This document shows, in pieces, positions 17,946 through 27,640 of a stretch of 64,000 nt of DNA. This stretch comes from Mucilaginibacter lappiensis. Its GTDB lineage: Bacteria; Bacteroidota; Bacteroidia; Sphingobacteriales; Sphingobacteriaceae. The translations under genes and the position numbers were made by a program. Numbering within the stretch: the first letter of the stretch is position 1; each line of letters starts with the position of its first letter. Location: NCBI RefSeq assembly GCF_900155965.1, contig NZ_FTMG01000001.1, positions 124,001-188,000 of the forward strand. The letters are read 5' to 3'. The notes beneath the pieces were generated by a model that worked only from the letters and a program-made list of their open reading frames with translations, had not been told where the DNA came from and searched no databases.

Positions 17946-18815
17946 TTACTTTGTATAGTTAAATTTCAATACGTTGCCTGCGCTAACCAAGTCGCCCTCG
18001 TTTGATATATACAGATTGTTGCGATCATCAAACGCAATACCTTCAGGCTGATTAAATAACTTCGGATTGAGGGGATAAACGTTTTTAACATTCCACGCAG
18101 CATCGGTAACCACCAGCACTTTATTAACAGATGACAGAACATACCATTCGTTTGTATTTAAGTTTTTAGCCAGGGCAGATGGGCGAAATGCGCCTTTCTT
18201 TTTACCGGTTAGCTGCTGCTCGATAGTTTTAACATTTATACTAAAACCACCGGCAGGTTTAGTAGTTCCATCACTTTGCAGTTGTAAAATATAGCCACTG
18301 CTTACCTTACGCTTATCATCATCACAATTTTTACAGAGTATGTATAGGCGATTTGTTTTCTCATCAGCATACATGCCTTCGTATTCTCCGGCTGGTATCA
18401 GGTCTTTTATTTTTTTAACATCCGGAATCACTTTATTTCGCACCTGATTAAAAGGAAAGGTGAACAATGTGCCGTCACTCCGTAATATGATCATGTAATT
18501 ATTACAGATAGCAATATCTTCATAATCGCCAGATTTGGCGAAACGGCTTTCATTTACCTTTTTATCGCCCAATTTTAAATAATACACGTTTCCATTCTCA
18601 TCCTCCTCTGCATATAACGAATCACTTTTACCATGCCTAAAAGCAATCCCTGATATCTCTGTTAAATTAATGGGCATGTTATATTTTACCGGTTTACTCA
18701 AATCGTAGCCTTTGGGATTTACTATAGCTTCTGGTTTACTAGCGCAGGACATGCCTAAAAATACCGCAGAACTGGCAAACACCATCATGATCAAAGCAAC
18801 AATCTTTCCCTTCAT
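17946..18815 (-). CDS. SdiA-regulated-like beta-propeller lipoprotein
   Basis: Start chosen at MKGKIVALIMM (18815), 289 residues, because it gives a proper lipoprotein signal (VFLGMSCASK) and lies 10 bases after the ppk1 stop; the open frame extends to 18863. The body has repeated beta strands with the pattern EISGIAFRHGKSDSLYAEED ... GDYEDIAI ... GEYEGMYADEKTNRLYILCK ... NQPEGIAFDDRNNLYISNE, as in the SdiA-regulated/NHL-like propeller family. These are periplasmic or outer-membrane-anchored proteins of unknown role. The E-G-I/M-A-x-D repeats may bind Ca. The operon position with ppk1 and a PAP2 phosphatase hints at phosphate or lipid-phosphate metabolism, but this is inference. Confidence 0.75.
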   Translation of the reverse strand: MKGKIVALIMMVFASSAVFLGMSCASKPEAIVNPKGYDLSKPVKYNMPINLTEISGIAFRHGKSDSLYAEEDENGNVYYLKLGDKKVNESRFAKSGDYEDIAICNNYMIILRSDGTLFTFPFNQVRNKVIPDVKKIKDLIPAGEYEGMYADEKTNRLYILCKNCDDDKRKVSSGYILQLQSDGTTKPAGGFSINVKTIEQQLTGKKKGAFRPSALAKNLNTNEWYVLSSVNKVLVVTDAAWNVKNVYPLNPKLFNQPEGIAFDDRNNLYISNEGDLVSAGNVLKFNYTK

Positions 18816-18825
18816 GTTGTTGTTT

Positions 18826-20871
18826 TTAAGCTTTCTCATCAATTTTGTGCTGTAAAAGTTCATATATACCCCGCTGTGATTGTATCAGGGGCTCATGATT
18901 TGCAATGCTTATGTTTTGCAAATCTTCATTGAGCATCACTGCCTGCACGTTATCATTTAATTGCAGGTCGATGATCTGCATGATCTCGGCCCTGATAACC
19001 GGATCATAAACCGGGAAACATACCTCAATACGTCTGTAAATATTCCGGTTCATCCAATCGGCAGAGCCCAGGAAAACCTCGTGTTTGTTATTGTTATGGA
19101 AAATAAATATCCGCCCATGTTCCAGGTAACGATCAACAATACGGCGTACCGTAATGTTTTCACTCATCCCTTCAACGCCTGGTATAATACAGCAAATACT
19201 GCGTACAATAAGCGATATTTTCACACCGGCCTGTGATGCCTCATATAATTTGGAGATCAATATACGCTCTTCCAGGTTATTTAGCTTGATGGTGATAGCA
19301 CCCTGCAAACCTTTCTTAACATGATTAATCTCCCGGTCAATCAGCTCGATAAAGCGTTCCTGTAAATTAAACTGGGCTACCAACAGATGTTTAAAATCGA
19401 TAGGATAACCTTCGGATGTTTTTGCTTTTTTACCCAGGAACATAAACAACAACTCCATTTCACGCAATAAGGCTGGGTTGGCAGTCATTAAAATATGATC
19501 GGTATAAAAGGCCGCGGTGCTTTCGTTAAAGTTACCGGTGGCCAGCAGACCCGCGTATTTAATCCGGCCGTCCACCGATCTTTTGACCAAAGCGATTTTA
19601 GCATGAACTTTTAACGCCTTGTCACTATAGATAATCTCCACGCCGGCAGCCTTCATTTTTTTGGCCCATTTGATATTGTTGGCCTCATCAAACCGGGCTT
19701 TAAGCTCCACCATTACTCTCACTTTTTTTCCATTGCAAGCCGCACTGATCAAGGCGTTTACAATACGTGAATCACTGGCTACCCGGTACAGGGTAACTGA
19801 TATTTCCTGTACGTCCTTATCAATGGCTGCCTCGTTAAAAAAGCGAAGTATATTATTATACGATTGATAAGGCGCGTGAAAGATATGGTCATGATCTGCA
19901 ATATGATCAAACAACGATTCCTTATCAATCAAACCTGCATTGACGATCGGTGGCCACGGGGTATAACGTAAACCAGGCAAACTAACAGGCAGCCCCATCA
20001 AATCCTTCAAATTATGGTATACGCCCCCCTCAACCACGCTTGAACCCTGCAAACCCAACTTTTCGGTTATGGAATGCAGCGTACGCAATGGGATGCCAGG
20101 CTGATGTAAAAAGCGCGTGGCCATGCCCATATCCCTTTTGAGTAACTGTTTTTCGATCTGTTCAGACAGGTCGCCATGATACTCGTCCTTTAGGTCGAGC
20201 TCAGCATCACGGGTTATTTTGAAGCTATAACACCCGCTTACTTTCTCGTTAGTGAACAGCCTGTCAAGATTATATCTGATAATATCATCCAGAAATATAA
20301 TATACTGCTGATCATCTGCCTGTACGCTATAAAAACGGGGCAGTTGATTGGAGGGTATATTAAGCAGTATTGTTTTTTCCTTTTCACCCTTTACATCCAA
20401 GGTAATTAAAAAATACAGACGATTGTTTTCGGGGAAAAACTTTTTACCTGTCTCGGAAAGATCAACGGGCTGCAAAAAAGCCATCACCTGGCTAAAAAAG
20501 TAATCGGTTACTTTATCCTGAACCACTGCGGGAAACGGTTCATTGAACAGCAGATTTACCTTATTTTGTTTTAGTAAAGGAATAAGTCTGCCGGTAAATA
20601 CTTGTCCAAACTTTTGTTGCTGCCGTTCAATTAATTGCTGAGCCTCCAGTAAAACGTCTTCTTTTTCGTGTGTAGCACCTTTAGCCAGCTTGTTAACAGC
20701 CAGTATAACAGGCATCCTTACCCGGTAAAACTCATCCAGGTTAGAAGAAAATATCGAAAGGAAATTCACTCTTTCCATTACAGGCAACTCTTCCTTTTCG
20801 GCCTCTAATAAGATGCGTTCGTTAAATAGCAGCCAACTCAGGTCCCTGTCAAAAAATGAGTAATGATCCAT
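18826..20871 (-). CDS. ppk1: Polyphosphate kinase 1
   Basis: A full-length (681 residues) PPK1, which reversibly transfers the gamma phosphate of ATP to polyphosphate. The N domain begins YSFFDRDLSWLLFNERIL; the head domain contains SSNLDEFYRVRMP. The catalytic domain carries DVQEISVTLYRVASDSRIVNAL, KKVRVMVELKARFDEANNI and SDKALKVHAKIALV with the autophosphorylated His at about residue 423. The second His motif is HEVFLGSADWMNRN. It lies between an HD-PycTM fusion gene (38 bases upstream) and the SdiA-like gene (10 bases downstream), all on the minus strand, consistent with one operon. Confidence 0.96.
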   Translation of the reverse strand: MDHYSFFDRDLSWLLFNERILLEAEKEELPVMERVNFLSIFSSNLDEFYRVRMPVILAVNKLAKGATHEKEDVLLEAQQLIERQQQKFGQVFTGRLIPLLKQNKVNLLFNEPFPAVVQDKVTDYFFSQVMAFLQPVDLSETGKKFFPENNRLYFLITLDVKGEKEKTILLNIPSNQLPRFYSVQADDQQYIIFLDDIIRYNLDRLFTNEKVSGCYSFKITRDAELDLKDEYHGDLSEQIEKQLLKRDMGMATRFLHQPGIPLRTLHSITEKLGLQGSSVVEGGVYHNLKDLMGLPVSLPGLRYTPWPPIVNAGLIDKESLFDHIADHDHIFHAPYQSYNNILRFFNEAAIDKDVQEISVTLYRVASDSRIVNALISAACNGKKVRVMVELKARFDEANNIKWAKKMKAAGVEIIYSDKALKVHAKIALVKRSVDGRIKYAGLLATGNFNESTAAFYTDHILMTANPALLREMELLFMFLGKKAKTSEGYPIDFKHLLVAQFNLQERFIELIDREINHVKKGLQGAITIKLNNLEERILISKLYEASQAGVKISLIVRSICCIIPGVEGMSENITVRRIVDRYLEHGRIFIFHNNNKHEVFLGSADWMNRNIYRRIEVCFPVYDPVIRAEIMQIIDLQLNDNVQAVMLNEDLQNISIANHEPLIQSQRGIYELLQHKIDEKA

Positions 20872-20909
20872 AAAAGCAGAAATTTTGTTTAGCGTGATAC
20901 GGTTTACTC

Positions 20910-22169
20910 TTATAACATTGATGAAATAGCGTATGCTATAACAGAAATAATAAGCCCGAACATGAATATATTGTAGGATGCCCTCAGTAACCTGTATTTT
21001 TTACCTAAAACAACTCCCTGAGAATAATTATCACGAATAAGGCTACCGTACAGAAAATCCTTATCGTCCATCATTTTTTCCATGCCTTCACTGTATTGCT
21101 CAAACGGCATCCGGTAAAAGTTTCCAAAAAAGAGCAGGTTTACGCTTTTCTTTTCAATGTCATCATGCGTAAACACTCCGCCTGGTATTGACGGCCGGGT
21201 GGCCAATATCGAGAATATCATGGTGAGCAAACTTACACTAAGCAGCATAAAAGTAGGTATAAGCAGGTTGGAATGCTCATCAAGCTTACGCAAAACCAAA
21301 CTGATAATAGCCGATAAAATAATAGAGTTTACGGTGATCATAATATGCGCCTTGTTATCGGCCATATTACTTAAGCGCTGATGGTTGGATGAACTTATGC
21401 GAAACATGGTTTCAATTCCCTTTTCTGGCTTTTCATCCTTGTCTTTCTCTTTATGCTTTTTATCATGATGATCATGTTCATCTTTATCAGCTTTTACAAT
21501 GGCTATATCTGTGTGGCCAGTTTCGGTTACCTCTTTTTCTTCAGCTTTTTCCTTTTTTTCGGCTTTTTCTTCCACATCGGTTTGTTTGTCTTTTAATTTA
21601 GCCAGGTTCTTTTCCTTTTGGTCATTAAGCAGCAGGCGGCAGTAATCGGTAAAATAATGATGCGATTCTAATAGCGCAATATTACCGATCCGCCAGGTTT
21701 CTTTATCAATTTCAACGTGTCTGCAGGCTTCCAGCTCCTTGCGCATCATCTTGCTTTTTTCCCTAAAATCATCTGTGCCCAGGTGAAACAAATCAGCATC
21801 GCACAAAATTTCTTCCAGCAGATTGGTTGGTTTTTGGGGCATTTCGGTAGCCATGATACAGGTATTTACCCTATCAATTACCGCGTTATCTACTTTTTTT
21901 TGTTTCAAGAAATGGGTTGCATTCTCGCTGCTTTTTACCTCATGGTTGCTTTTATCCACAAAGTAGCCGGTATCATGAAACCATGCTGCAGAAAGTACTA
22001 TAAAAAATTCCTCGTCAGACAGTTGATAATGATTAGCAATCTGTGTAGCAGCGGCAACTACGTCTTTGGTATGTTTAAGATTATGATATGCAAGTTCGGG
22101 ATCATGGTGCACATCAAAATATGATATGACTTCATGTTTTACCTCTTCTAACAACTGTTGAAATTTCAT
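20910..22169 (-). CDS. HD-domain phosphohydrolase fused to Pycsar-type membrane effector domain
   Basis: A 419-residue fusion. Residues 1-190 form an HD domain with HNLKHT (His33), AAWFHDTGY (His65-Asp66) and LCDADLF (Asp124 or 126), the metal-binding set of HD phosphohydrolases. Residues about 190-250 are a highly charged Lys/Glu/His-rich linker. From about 252, MFRISSSNHQRLSNMADNKA begins a domain like the Pycsar system effector (PycTM) family, followed by three hydrophobic helices (about 278-300, 306-330, 398-418). In Pycsar defence, PycTM binds a cyclic pyrimidine nucleotide and damages the membrane. No Pycsar cyclase is adjacent. The HD domain may hydrolyse the ligand or another nucleotide. 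It appears to be the first gene of the ppk1 operon. Confidence 0.78.
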   Translation of the reverse strand: MKFQQLLEEVKHEVISYFDVHHDPELAYHNLKHTKDVVAAATQIANHYQLSDEEFFIVLSAAWFHDTGYFVDKSNHEVKSSENATHFLKQKKVDNAVIDRVNTCIMATEMPQKPTNLLEEILCDADLFHLGTDDFREKSKMMRKELEACRHVEIDKETWRIGNIALLESHHYFTDYCRLLLNDQKEKNLAKLKDKQTDVEEKAEKKEKAEEKEVTETGHTDIAIVKADKDEHDHHDKKHKEKDKDEKPEKGIETMFRISSSNHQRLSNMADNKAHIMITVNSIILSAIISLVLRKLDEHSNLLIPTFMLLSVSLLTMIFSILATRPSIPGGVFTHDDIEKKSVNLLFFGNFYRMPFEQYSEGMEKMMDDKDFLYGSLIRDNYSQGVVLGKKYRLLRASYNIFMFGLIISVIAYAISSML

Positions 22170-22269
22170 GATAGCTTTTTATGGTTAAAGTAATCAAATT
22201 TATTTTAAAAATTAATATTTCCAACAGGCTGTTAAATGTTCCCGAGATATTATTTGATGCACCGGTCTG

Positions 22270-22525
22270 AAAACTTTTTAAACCTCAAATTTTAACACTT
22301 TTTTAGTTAAAACAGGATAAAAATGACCGTTTTTTATCCGTTTTAACAAAGTTTTAACGCCATTTTAACACTTTTTAACAAATCTTTGACGGGTTTTGAA
22401 AGGTTTAAAAAGTATTAAATAATTGACAATCAAATAACTACATAACAAACGGTCGATTTTTAGGCTATTTCATCTCTTAACAAAACGGCCTTGTTTTCTT
22501 TTTACCAGAAAACAAGGCCGTTGTA
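22270..22525 (-). repeat. About 256-base conserved leader-like element, copy 1
   Basis: This is homologous to 52262-52516 in the same orientation. Shared blocks are the end AAAACTTTTTAAACC, ATTTTAACACTTTTTAACAA, the block TAAAAAGTATTAAATAATTG followed by ACA-TCAAATAACTACATA, and a terminal stem AACGGCC...GGCCGTT (22484-22499 with 22507-22522). The stem sequence differs between copies but pairing is kept. On the minus strand a TATATTTG box (TAnnTTTG promoter type) lies just before the stem, so the element may start a transcript that reads toward the HD-PycTM gene. ACTTTTTAAACC (22273-22284) is complementary to 22402-22413 inside the element. Confidence 0.65.
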
Positions 22526-22582
22526 GTTACAAATATACTAAAATAAATAGCCATATAAAACACCCGGTTAGTGTAGAAAATA

Positions 22583-22615
22583 AAAAAGCCATCTCATAAA
22601 ATAAGATGGCTTTTT
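22583..22615 (-). terminator. Rho-independent terminator of the DUF2723 gene
   Basis: AAAAAGCCATCT and AGATGGCTTTTT pair perfectly over a 9-base loop, 19 bases after the DUF2723 stop. The minus-strand transcript ends in a run of six U. Confidence 0.85.
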
Positions 22616-22633
22616 GGGTATAGATGAATTATA

Positions 22634-25600
22634 CTATTGTCCGCTACCCAAGATTGGGGCAAACTTTTTCATATAATCATTTAACTGTGCCGTTACCTTT
22701 TTATTGATATCGGCCTGTTTGTTTTCTTTGGTAAAATCGGCTATGCCGTTTAGCAATTGCAAACTGATCTGCACATCGCGCATGTTTACGCTGCTTGAAT
22801 TATCTCCCAGTAAGTGATAGTTGTAATCCAATTGATCGGTAACGTAATCATCAATGCTGTTGGTAAGTCTTTTACCTAAAACCACGTCATTAAGTTGAAA
22901 TGCCAGCTGAGCCAGGAATAATTTACGACCGGCTACATCAATATATGGTGTAATATCGGGCATTTCCTGATCATATTTATGCAGCGCTTTCAAAGCCAGA
23001 TCATTATGACCTTCCTGCATCAGGTTTTGTATCAGATCGATAAATGTAGAGGCCATTACCGGATAAAACATTGATGTTGACTCATGATCCAGATAACGGG
23101 CATTTTTAAAGTTGCCGAATTTAAATTTGTTCATGATGTTGTTATACATCACCATGGTATTGGTTTTGCCTAGTTGATCGCGTTTGGTGGTATCTTTTTG
23201 AAAAGGGATCAGGTGGTAGGTAAAGCCTTCTTTATACAAATAGGGCTGTAAACCAATCAGGTTGTCGTTACCAATGGTCGTGGTAAAACAAATTGGCCTT
23301 TTCCAATGGTTGTGGGCCAAAATATCCAGCATCGCCAGGTTATCTTTAGTGACGTAGTTTGATGTAAATTTCCAGTCCATCACTTTGGCTAGCCTATCTT
23401 TTTGATCAGCAGAAACCACACCATTTTTTATTACCTCATCAGGATCAATGGTAATTTTAAAGTTTTTGGTTGGCAAATAATTACCCCAGTCGCCACTTTG
23501 ATATTGTACCTGCGTAGCCCGGTTATCTGAGGATATAAAATCAAATACCTCTTTTACTTCTACCGGACCGGCTATTTTCTGGTCGTTATAATAAATAACG
23601 TCCCTCACCCCTTCCTTATATTTATCATAAGGCATGGTGATAGGCAATGGTTCTGATTGATTCATTTTTCCCTGCATCTGGCGGATGTACCAGTCGCCGG
23701 TAAATAAGCTCAGGTTAACGATACGTACATCCGGACGTATGCCTTCTACCTCCTGATCGTACCATAACGAGTAGGTATCATTATCGCCATAAGTAAATAA
23801 TATGGCATTTGGCGGGCACGATATCAGGTAATTATAAGCCATATCATGCGCGGTCCATTTGGTGGAGCGGTCATGATCTTTCCATTCTTTGCTGGCCAGT
23901 AATACCGGAGCCAGCAATAAACAGATTACGGTTGACCCGATAGCCGCGGTATTGGCATTGATGTATTTACGTGCAAATTCGGCAATGGCAATAACGCCCA
24001 GGCCTATCCAAATGGCAAAAGCATAAAAGGAACCTACGTATGAATAATCACGCTCACGGGGCTGTATGGATGGCTGATTAACGTACAGCACAATAGCAAG
24101 CCCTGTAAAGAAGAATAGCAGCAATACAATAAGCGCGTCTTTCTTTTTGCGGTTAAGGTGATAAAAAGCACCTATTAAACCAATAAGAAGCGGAAGGGCA
24201 TATAGCGGCGTATAAGTTGTTCCTTTAGTTATTGATTTGGGTAAGTTTTTATCAAAAAGACCGGTAGTCCAATTACCGTCGATACCAACCATACTGGTTT
24301 GTCCATCGGCATCATTGGTACGACCTACAAAGTTCCACAGGAAATAGCGCCAGTACATCTGGTACATTTGCCAGGTGGCCATAAATTTCAGGTTATCACC
24401 AAAACCCGGCGCCTGGCCATCAGGAATACGCAGCCATTCTTTATAGAACTGAACATCATTTGCTTCGGTGCTGTACATACGCGGGAATGGCGTAGTATGG
24501 CTGTATTCGGTCTCGATCTTTTTACCGGCATTCTCATACTGAGTTTTTCCTTTGCGGTAAATGATGCTGCCTTCTTTTTGATCGGTAACGGTAGCATCGT
24601 AATAAGGGCCGCTCAATAAAGGAGTTTCGCCATATTGGATACGATTTAAGTACCCGTAAAGTGTAAAAGCGTTATCGGGGTGTGAGTTATTCAAATCGGG
24701 GTTTGCACTGGCCCTAATGGGTATATAGGCAAAAGCGGCATAACCCAGGTAAATAAAGGCAACACATAATAAAGCCAGGTTAAGCGTTGGCTTTTTAGTG
24801 CGGATACTATATATAATGCCACCTACAAGTGCCACAACAATTAATAATATAAAGAAAAACGCACCGCTGCCGAAACCTAATCCAAGTGAGTTTACAAAGA
24901 AAAGGTCAAAATAGGCCGCAAATTTTATAGTATATCCCCTGATGCCGTATTGTACCAGCCCCAGGATAACAACACCTGCTAAAAATGCCAGAATACCATT
25001 TTTAACAGTAATATTTTTGCTCCTGCGGAAGAAATACACCATGGCGATAGCCGGAATGGTTAACAAATTAAGCAAGTGGATACCAATAGATAAGCCTATT
25101 ACATAAGCTATAAAAACCAGCCATTTATCGGCTCCTTTTTCATCGGCATGGGCATCCCATTTTAATATGGCCCAAAATACAATGGCGGTACACAGGGATG
25201 ATAAGGCGAATACAATCGTTTCAACCGCCGAAAACCAAAAGGTATCGGTATAGGTAAAGGCCAACGCACCAACCAGGCCCGCACCCATAATCAGGATCAG
25301 GTTTGATTGCTCAACCACATCATCGCGTTTATTTAAAAGCATTTTTTTGGCCAGAGCAGTTATCGTCCAAAACAGGAACATGATAGTTGCTCCGCTGGCT
25401 ACTGCCGAGCCTAAATTGGTAAAATAAGGCACCTTGGTATTATCGCCAAATGATAACAAGGAAAATAATTTACCCAGCATGGCAAAGACAGGGTACCCTG
25501 GTTGATGGGCTACCTGCAAACGATAGGCACAAGAAATAAATTCGCCACAATCCCAAAAACTTACGGAGGGCTCCAATGTTAAAATGTAGGTCACAGAAGC

Positions 25601-25651
25601 TATAACAAAGCAAAGCCAGCCTAAAAGATTATTGATTTTTTTGTATTGCAT
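22634..25651 (-). CDS. DUF2723 membrane protein (protein O-mannosyltransferase-like GT-C)
   Basis: A 1005-residue polytopic protein. It opens with INNLLGWLCFVIASVTYILTLEPSVSFWDCGEFISCAYRLQVAHQPGYP, the hallmark N-terminus of the DUF2723/TMEM260 family. The acidic FWDCGEF loop matches the position of the catalytic Asp-Glu of GT-C glycosyltransferases. About a dozen hydrophobic helices span residues 10-590; the remaining 400 residues are soluble, presumably periplasmic, and contain TPR-like helices near the end. The family is widespread in Bacteroidota and is suspected to transfer sugars to proteins. Substrate unknown. The gene is alone between a terminator and a 363-base upstream gap. Confidence 0.88.
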   Translation of the reverse strand: MQYKKINNLLGWLCFVIASVTYILTLEPSVSFWDCGEFISCAYRLQVAHQPGYPVFAMLGKLFSLLSFGDNTKVPYFTNLGSAVASGATIMFLFWTITALAKKMLLNKRDDVVEQSNLILIMGAGLVGALAFTYTDTFWFSAVETIVFALSSLCTAIVFWAILKWDAHADEKGADKWLVFIAYVIGLSIGIHLLNLLTIPAIAMVYFFRRSKNITVKNGILAFLAGVVILGLVQYGIRGYTIKFAAYFDLFFVNSLGLGFGSGAFFFILLIVVALVGGIIYSIRTKKPTLNLALLCVAFIYLGYAAFAYIPIRASANPDLNNSHPDNAFTLYGYLNRIQYGETPLLSGPYYDATVTDQKEGSIIYRKGKTQYENAGKKIETEYSHTTPFPRMYSTEANDVQFYKEWLRIPDGQAPGFGDNLKFMATWQMYQMYWRYFLWNFVGRTNDADGQTSMVGIDGNWTTGLFDKNLPKSITKGTTYTPLYALPLLIGLIGAFYHLNRKKKDALIVLLLFFFTGLAIVLYVNQPSIQPRERDYSYVGSFYAFAIWIGLGVIAIAEFARKYINANTAAIGSTVICLLLAPVLLASKEWKDHDRSTKWTAHDMAYNYLISCPPNAILFTYGDNDTYSLWYDQEVEGIRPDVRIVNLSLFTGDWYIRQMQGKMNQSEPLPITMPYDKYKEGVRDVIYYNDQKIAGPVEVKEVFDFISSDNRATQVQYQSGDWGNYLPTKNFKITIDPDEVIKNGVVSADQKDRLAKVMDWKFTSNYVTKDNLAMLDILAHNHWKRPICFTTTIGNDNLIGLQPYLYKEGFTYHLIPFQKDTTKRDQLGKTNTMVMYNNIMNKFKFGNFKNARYLDHESTSMFYPVMASTFIDLIQNLMQEGHNDLALKALHKYDQEMPDITPYIDVAGRKLFLAQLAFQLNDVVLGKRLTNSIDDYVTDQLDYNYHLLGDNSSSVNMRDVQISLQLLNGIADFTKENKQADINKKVTAQLNDYMKKFAPILGSGQ

Positions 25652-25786
25652 TTAATATGTAGTATGGGTTTTTAGCGCGCGCAAATATCAGGATTTTTAT
25701 AGCTTATTAAAAAAAAACAATTCCGTGCCATCAAATTTAACATAAATTAACTTTTACAATCAACACAGCAAAGATTTTAATAAGAG

Positions 25787-25881
25787 GGAGCAAGGTTTTG
25801 GGGAGCAAGGATTCTTTCTTTGTCTCTTCAATATTTGCTCTTTGTTCGCAAAATCCTTGTTTGTTATTTCGGGCTTGCTCC
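25787..25881. repeat. Nested inverted repeats
   Basis: GGAGCAAGG (25787-25795) pairs with CTTGCTCC (25874-25881), and CAAGGATT (25806-25813) with AATCCTTG (25852-25859). GGAGCAAGG also occurs twice in direct orientation. It lies in the 363-base gap between the divergent DUF2723 and RemB-like genes. No promoter was assigned; nothing else is recognised in 25652-26014. Confidence 0.45.
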
Positions 25882-26014
25882 AACAATCTTTATGCTAAAA
25901 ATCAAAGCTCAATTATTAATATATCACTTTATCAAAACAAATAAGATATTATTTCCTTAGTCAATAAGTTCATCCAATTTTCATGTTAATATAAATAATG
26001 CTTACTTTGTAGCG

Positions 26015-27640
26015 ATGCAAAAACTCTACTTCTTTCAATCAATAAAATTATTTTTGTTAGCGGGGATCCTCCTCCTTTCAGTTCAGATAAGTAATGCACA
26101 ATCTGTTTATCTGCCACAATCCTATTTGCTTTATCAAAAATTCAATGGTGATATATATAGTACAAAAAGTTCGTTTCACACGTCTTTACGCCCTTTTTTG
26201 ATTGACAGTCTGATCAACCACACCTATGATTCTGTGATGAATGTAGGTGTAAGTGATCAACGTAAAACATGGTTTAGCCGTAAGTTGTTTAATGAACACC
26301 TGTTTGATGTACAAACAAAAGATTATACTTTTTACGGGGATGTTATAGCAGATTTGCAGCTTGGAAGAGATTTTACTGCTAAACGATCAACCTATTTAAA
26401 TGCCCGTGGATTCCAGTTTGGCGGCACGGTAGGTACTAAATTCTCGTTTTACACCAGTGGATTTGAAGACCAGGCCAAGTTTCCGGATTATTATAACGAC
26501 GTTGTAAACACAAATGGTTTTATACCCGGCCAGGCTTACGCCCGTCATTACAATGGCCAGAAACAAGACTCCCAGGATTGGTCGTACGTTACTGCAATAG
26601 CTTCTTACACACCTATAAAACAGTTAAATATTACTCTGGGCCAGGATAAAATGTTTGTGGGCGATGGCTACAGGTCCTTACTACTCTCAGATTATGCCGC
26701 GAATATGCCTTTGCTAAGGATCACCGCCAACCTTGGGAGAGTACAGTATATGATGGCCTGGGCATATCTCGAAGATTTGCAGGCACCAAAATTTGACCAA
26801 CTGGGAAGTAACAGGCGAAAATGGGCCCTGTTTCATTATGTAGACTGGAACGTGAGCAACCGCGTATCATTGGGTTTCTTCAACGCGCTGATTACGCCAG
26901 AAGCCGATGCACAGGGAAACAGACGAGGTTTTGATGTAAACTTTATCAATCCCCTGGTATTCTCCAGCGCCTTAGGGTCATCAGGATCTCCTAAGGACAA
27001 TGTATTTATGGGCTTTACAGGTAAATATAAAATATTTGATAAAACAGCCATTTATGGTCAGTTAATGCTCGACAGATTTAAATTCAACAACTTCTTTTCG
27101 GGCAATAACCTTGATAATACCAATGGCGTACAATTGGGTATACGCGGGGCCGACATATTTAAGGTTAACCGTTTGAATTATCTTTTTGAGTTTAATACTG
27201 TAAAACCAAATACCTACACCAATACCAATACGCTTAATAATTATACCTTTTTTGGCGATCCTCTTGCTCATCCTTTTGGGGCCAATTTCAGGGAATTTTT
27301 GGGTATCATCAATTACTCTATTGGCCGGTTCGATTTTCAGGGCCAGCTTGATTATGGTAAATACGGACTTGATGCCAACGCAACAGACAACAACGGAAAG
27401 TTACTAACCAAACCATATCCGGTTAACCCTAACCCAACTCCGGTTATTGGTCAGGGCATCAGCACACAGCTTTACTATGGCGAAGGTACGGTATCGTTTC
27501 TGGTAAACCCTAAAACAAATCTCCGCATTGAAATCGGTGGCCTGTACAGACAGGAAAAGAATGCACTAAATGATAACAAAACTACCCTAATTACATTTGG
27601 GGTAAAAAGCGGCTTCCGGAATTTATACCACGACTTTTAG
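26015..27640 (+). CDS. RemB/Wzi-like outer-membrane beta-barrel protein
   Basis: This 541-residue protein has a signal peptide (to about residue 29, ISNAQS) and an all-beta body rich in aromatic residues and Asn, ending in ...FRNLYHDF with a terminal Phe. The segment QLNITLGQDKMFVGDGYRSLLLSDYAANMPLLRI, the RKWALFHYVDWNVSNRVSLGFFNALI segment and the FINPLVFSSALG segment are typical of the capsule-assembly Wzi/gliding-motility RemB-related barrels of Bacteroidota. These are thought to hold or export surface polysaccharide. It has its own promoter region and converges with the histidine kinase gene. Confidence 0.72.
   Translation: MQKLYFFQSIKLFLLAGILLLSVQISNAQSVYLPQSYLLYQKFNGDIYSTKSSFHTSLRPFLIDSLINHTYDSVMNVGVSDQRKTWFSRKLFNEHLFDVQTKDYTFYGDVIADLQLGRDFTAKRSTYLNARGFQFGGTVGTKFSFYTSGFEDQAKFPDYYNDVVNTNGFIPGQAYARHYNGQKQDSQDWSYVTAIASYTPIKQLNITLGQDKMFVGDGYRSLLLSDYAANMPLLRITANLGRVQYMMAWAYLEDLQAPKFDQLGSNRRKWALFHYVDWNVSNRVSLGFFNALITPEADAQGNRRGFDVNFINPLVFSSALGSSGSPKDNVFMGFTGKYKIFDKTAIYGQLMLDRFKFNNFFSGNNLDNTNGVQLGIRGADIFKVNRLNYLFEFNTVKPNTYTNTNTLNNYTFFGDPLAHPFGANFREFLGIINYSIGRFDFQGQLDYGKYGLDANATDNNGKLLTKPYPVNPNPTPVIGQGISTQLYYGEGTVSFLVNPKTNLRIEIGGLYRQEKNALNDNKTTLITFGVKSGFRNLYHDF

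Noticed and set aside
14740..22169. A complete Pycsar or CBASS defence operon
   Set aside because: Only an effector-like domain is present; no recognisable cyclase, and the neighbours look like polyphosphate and lipid-phosphate metabolism.
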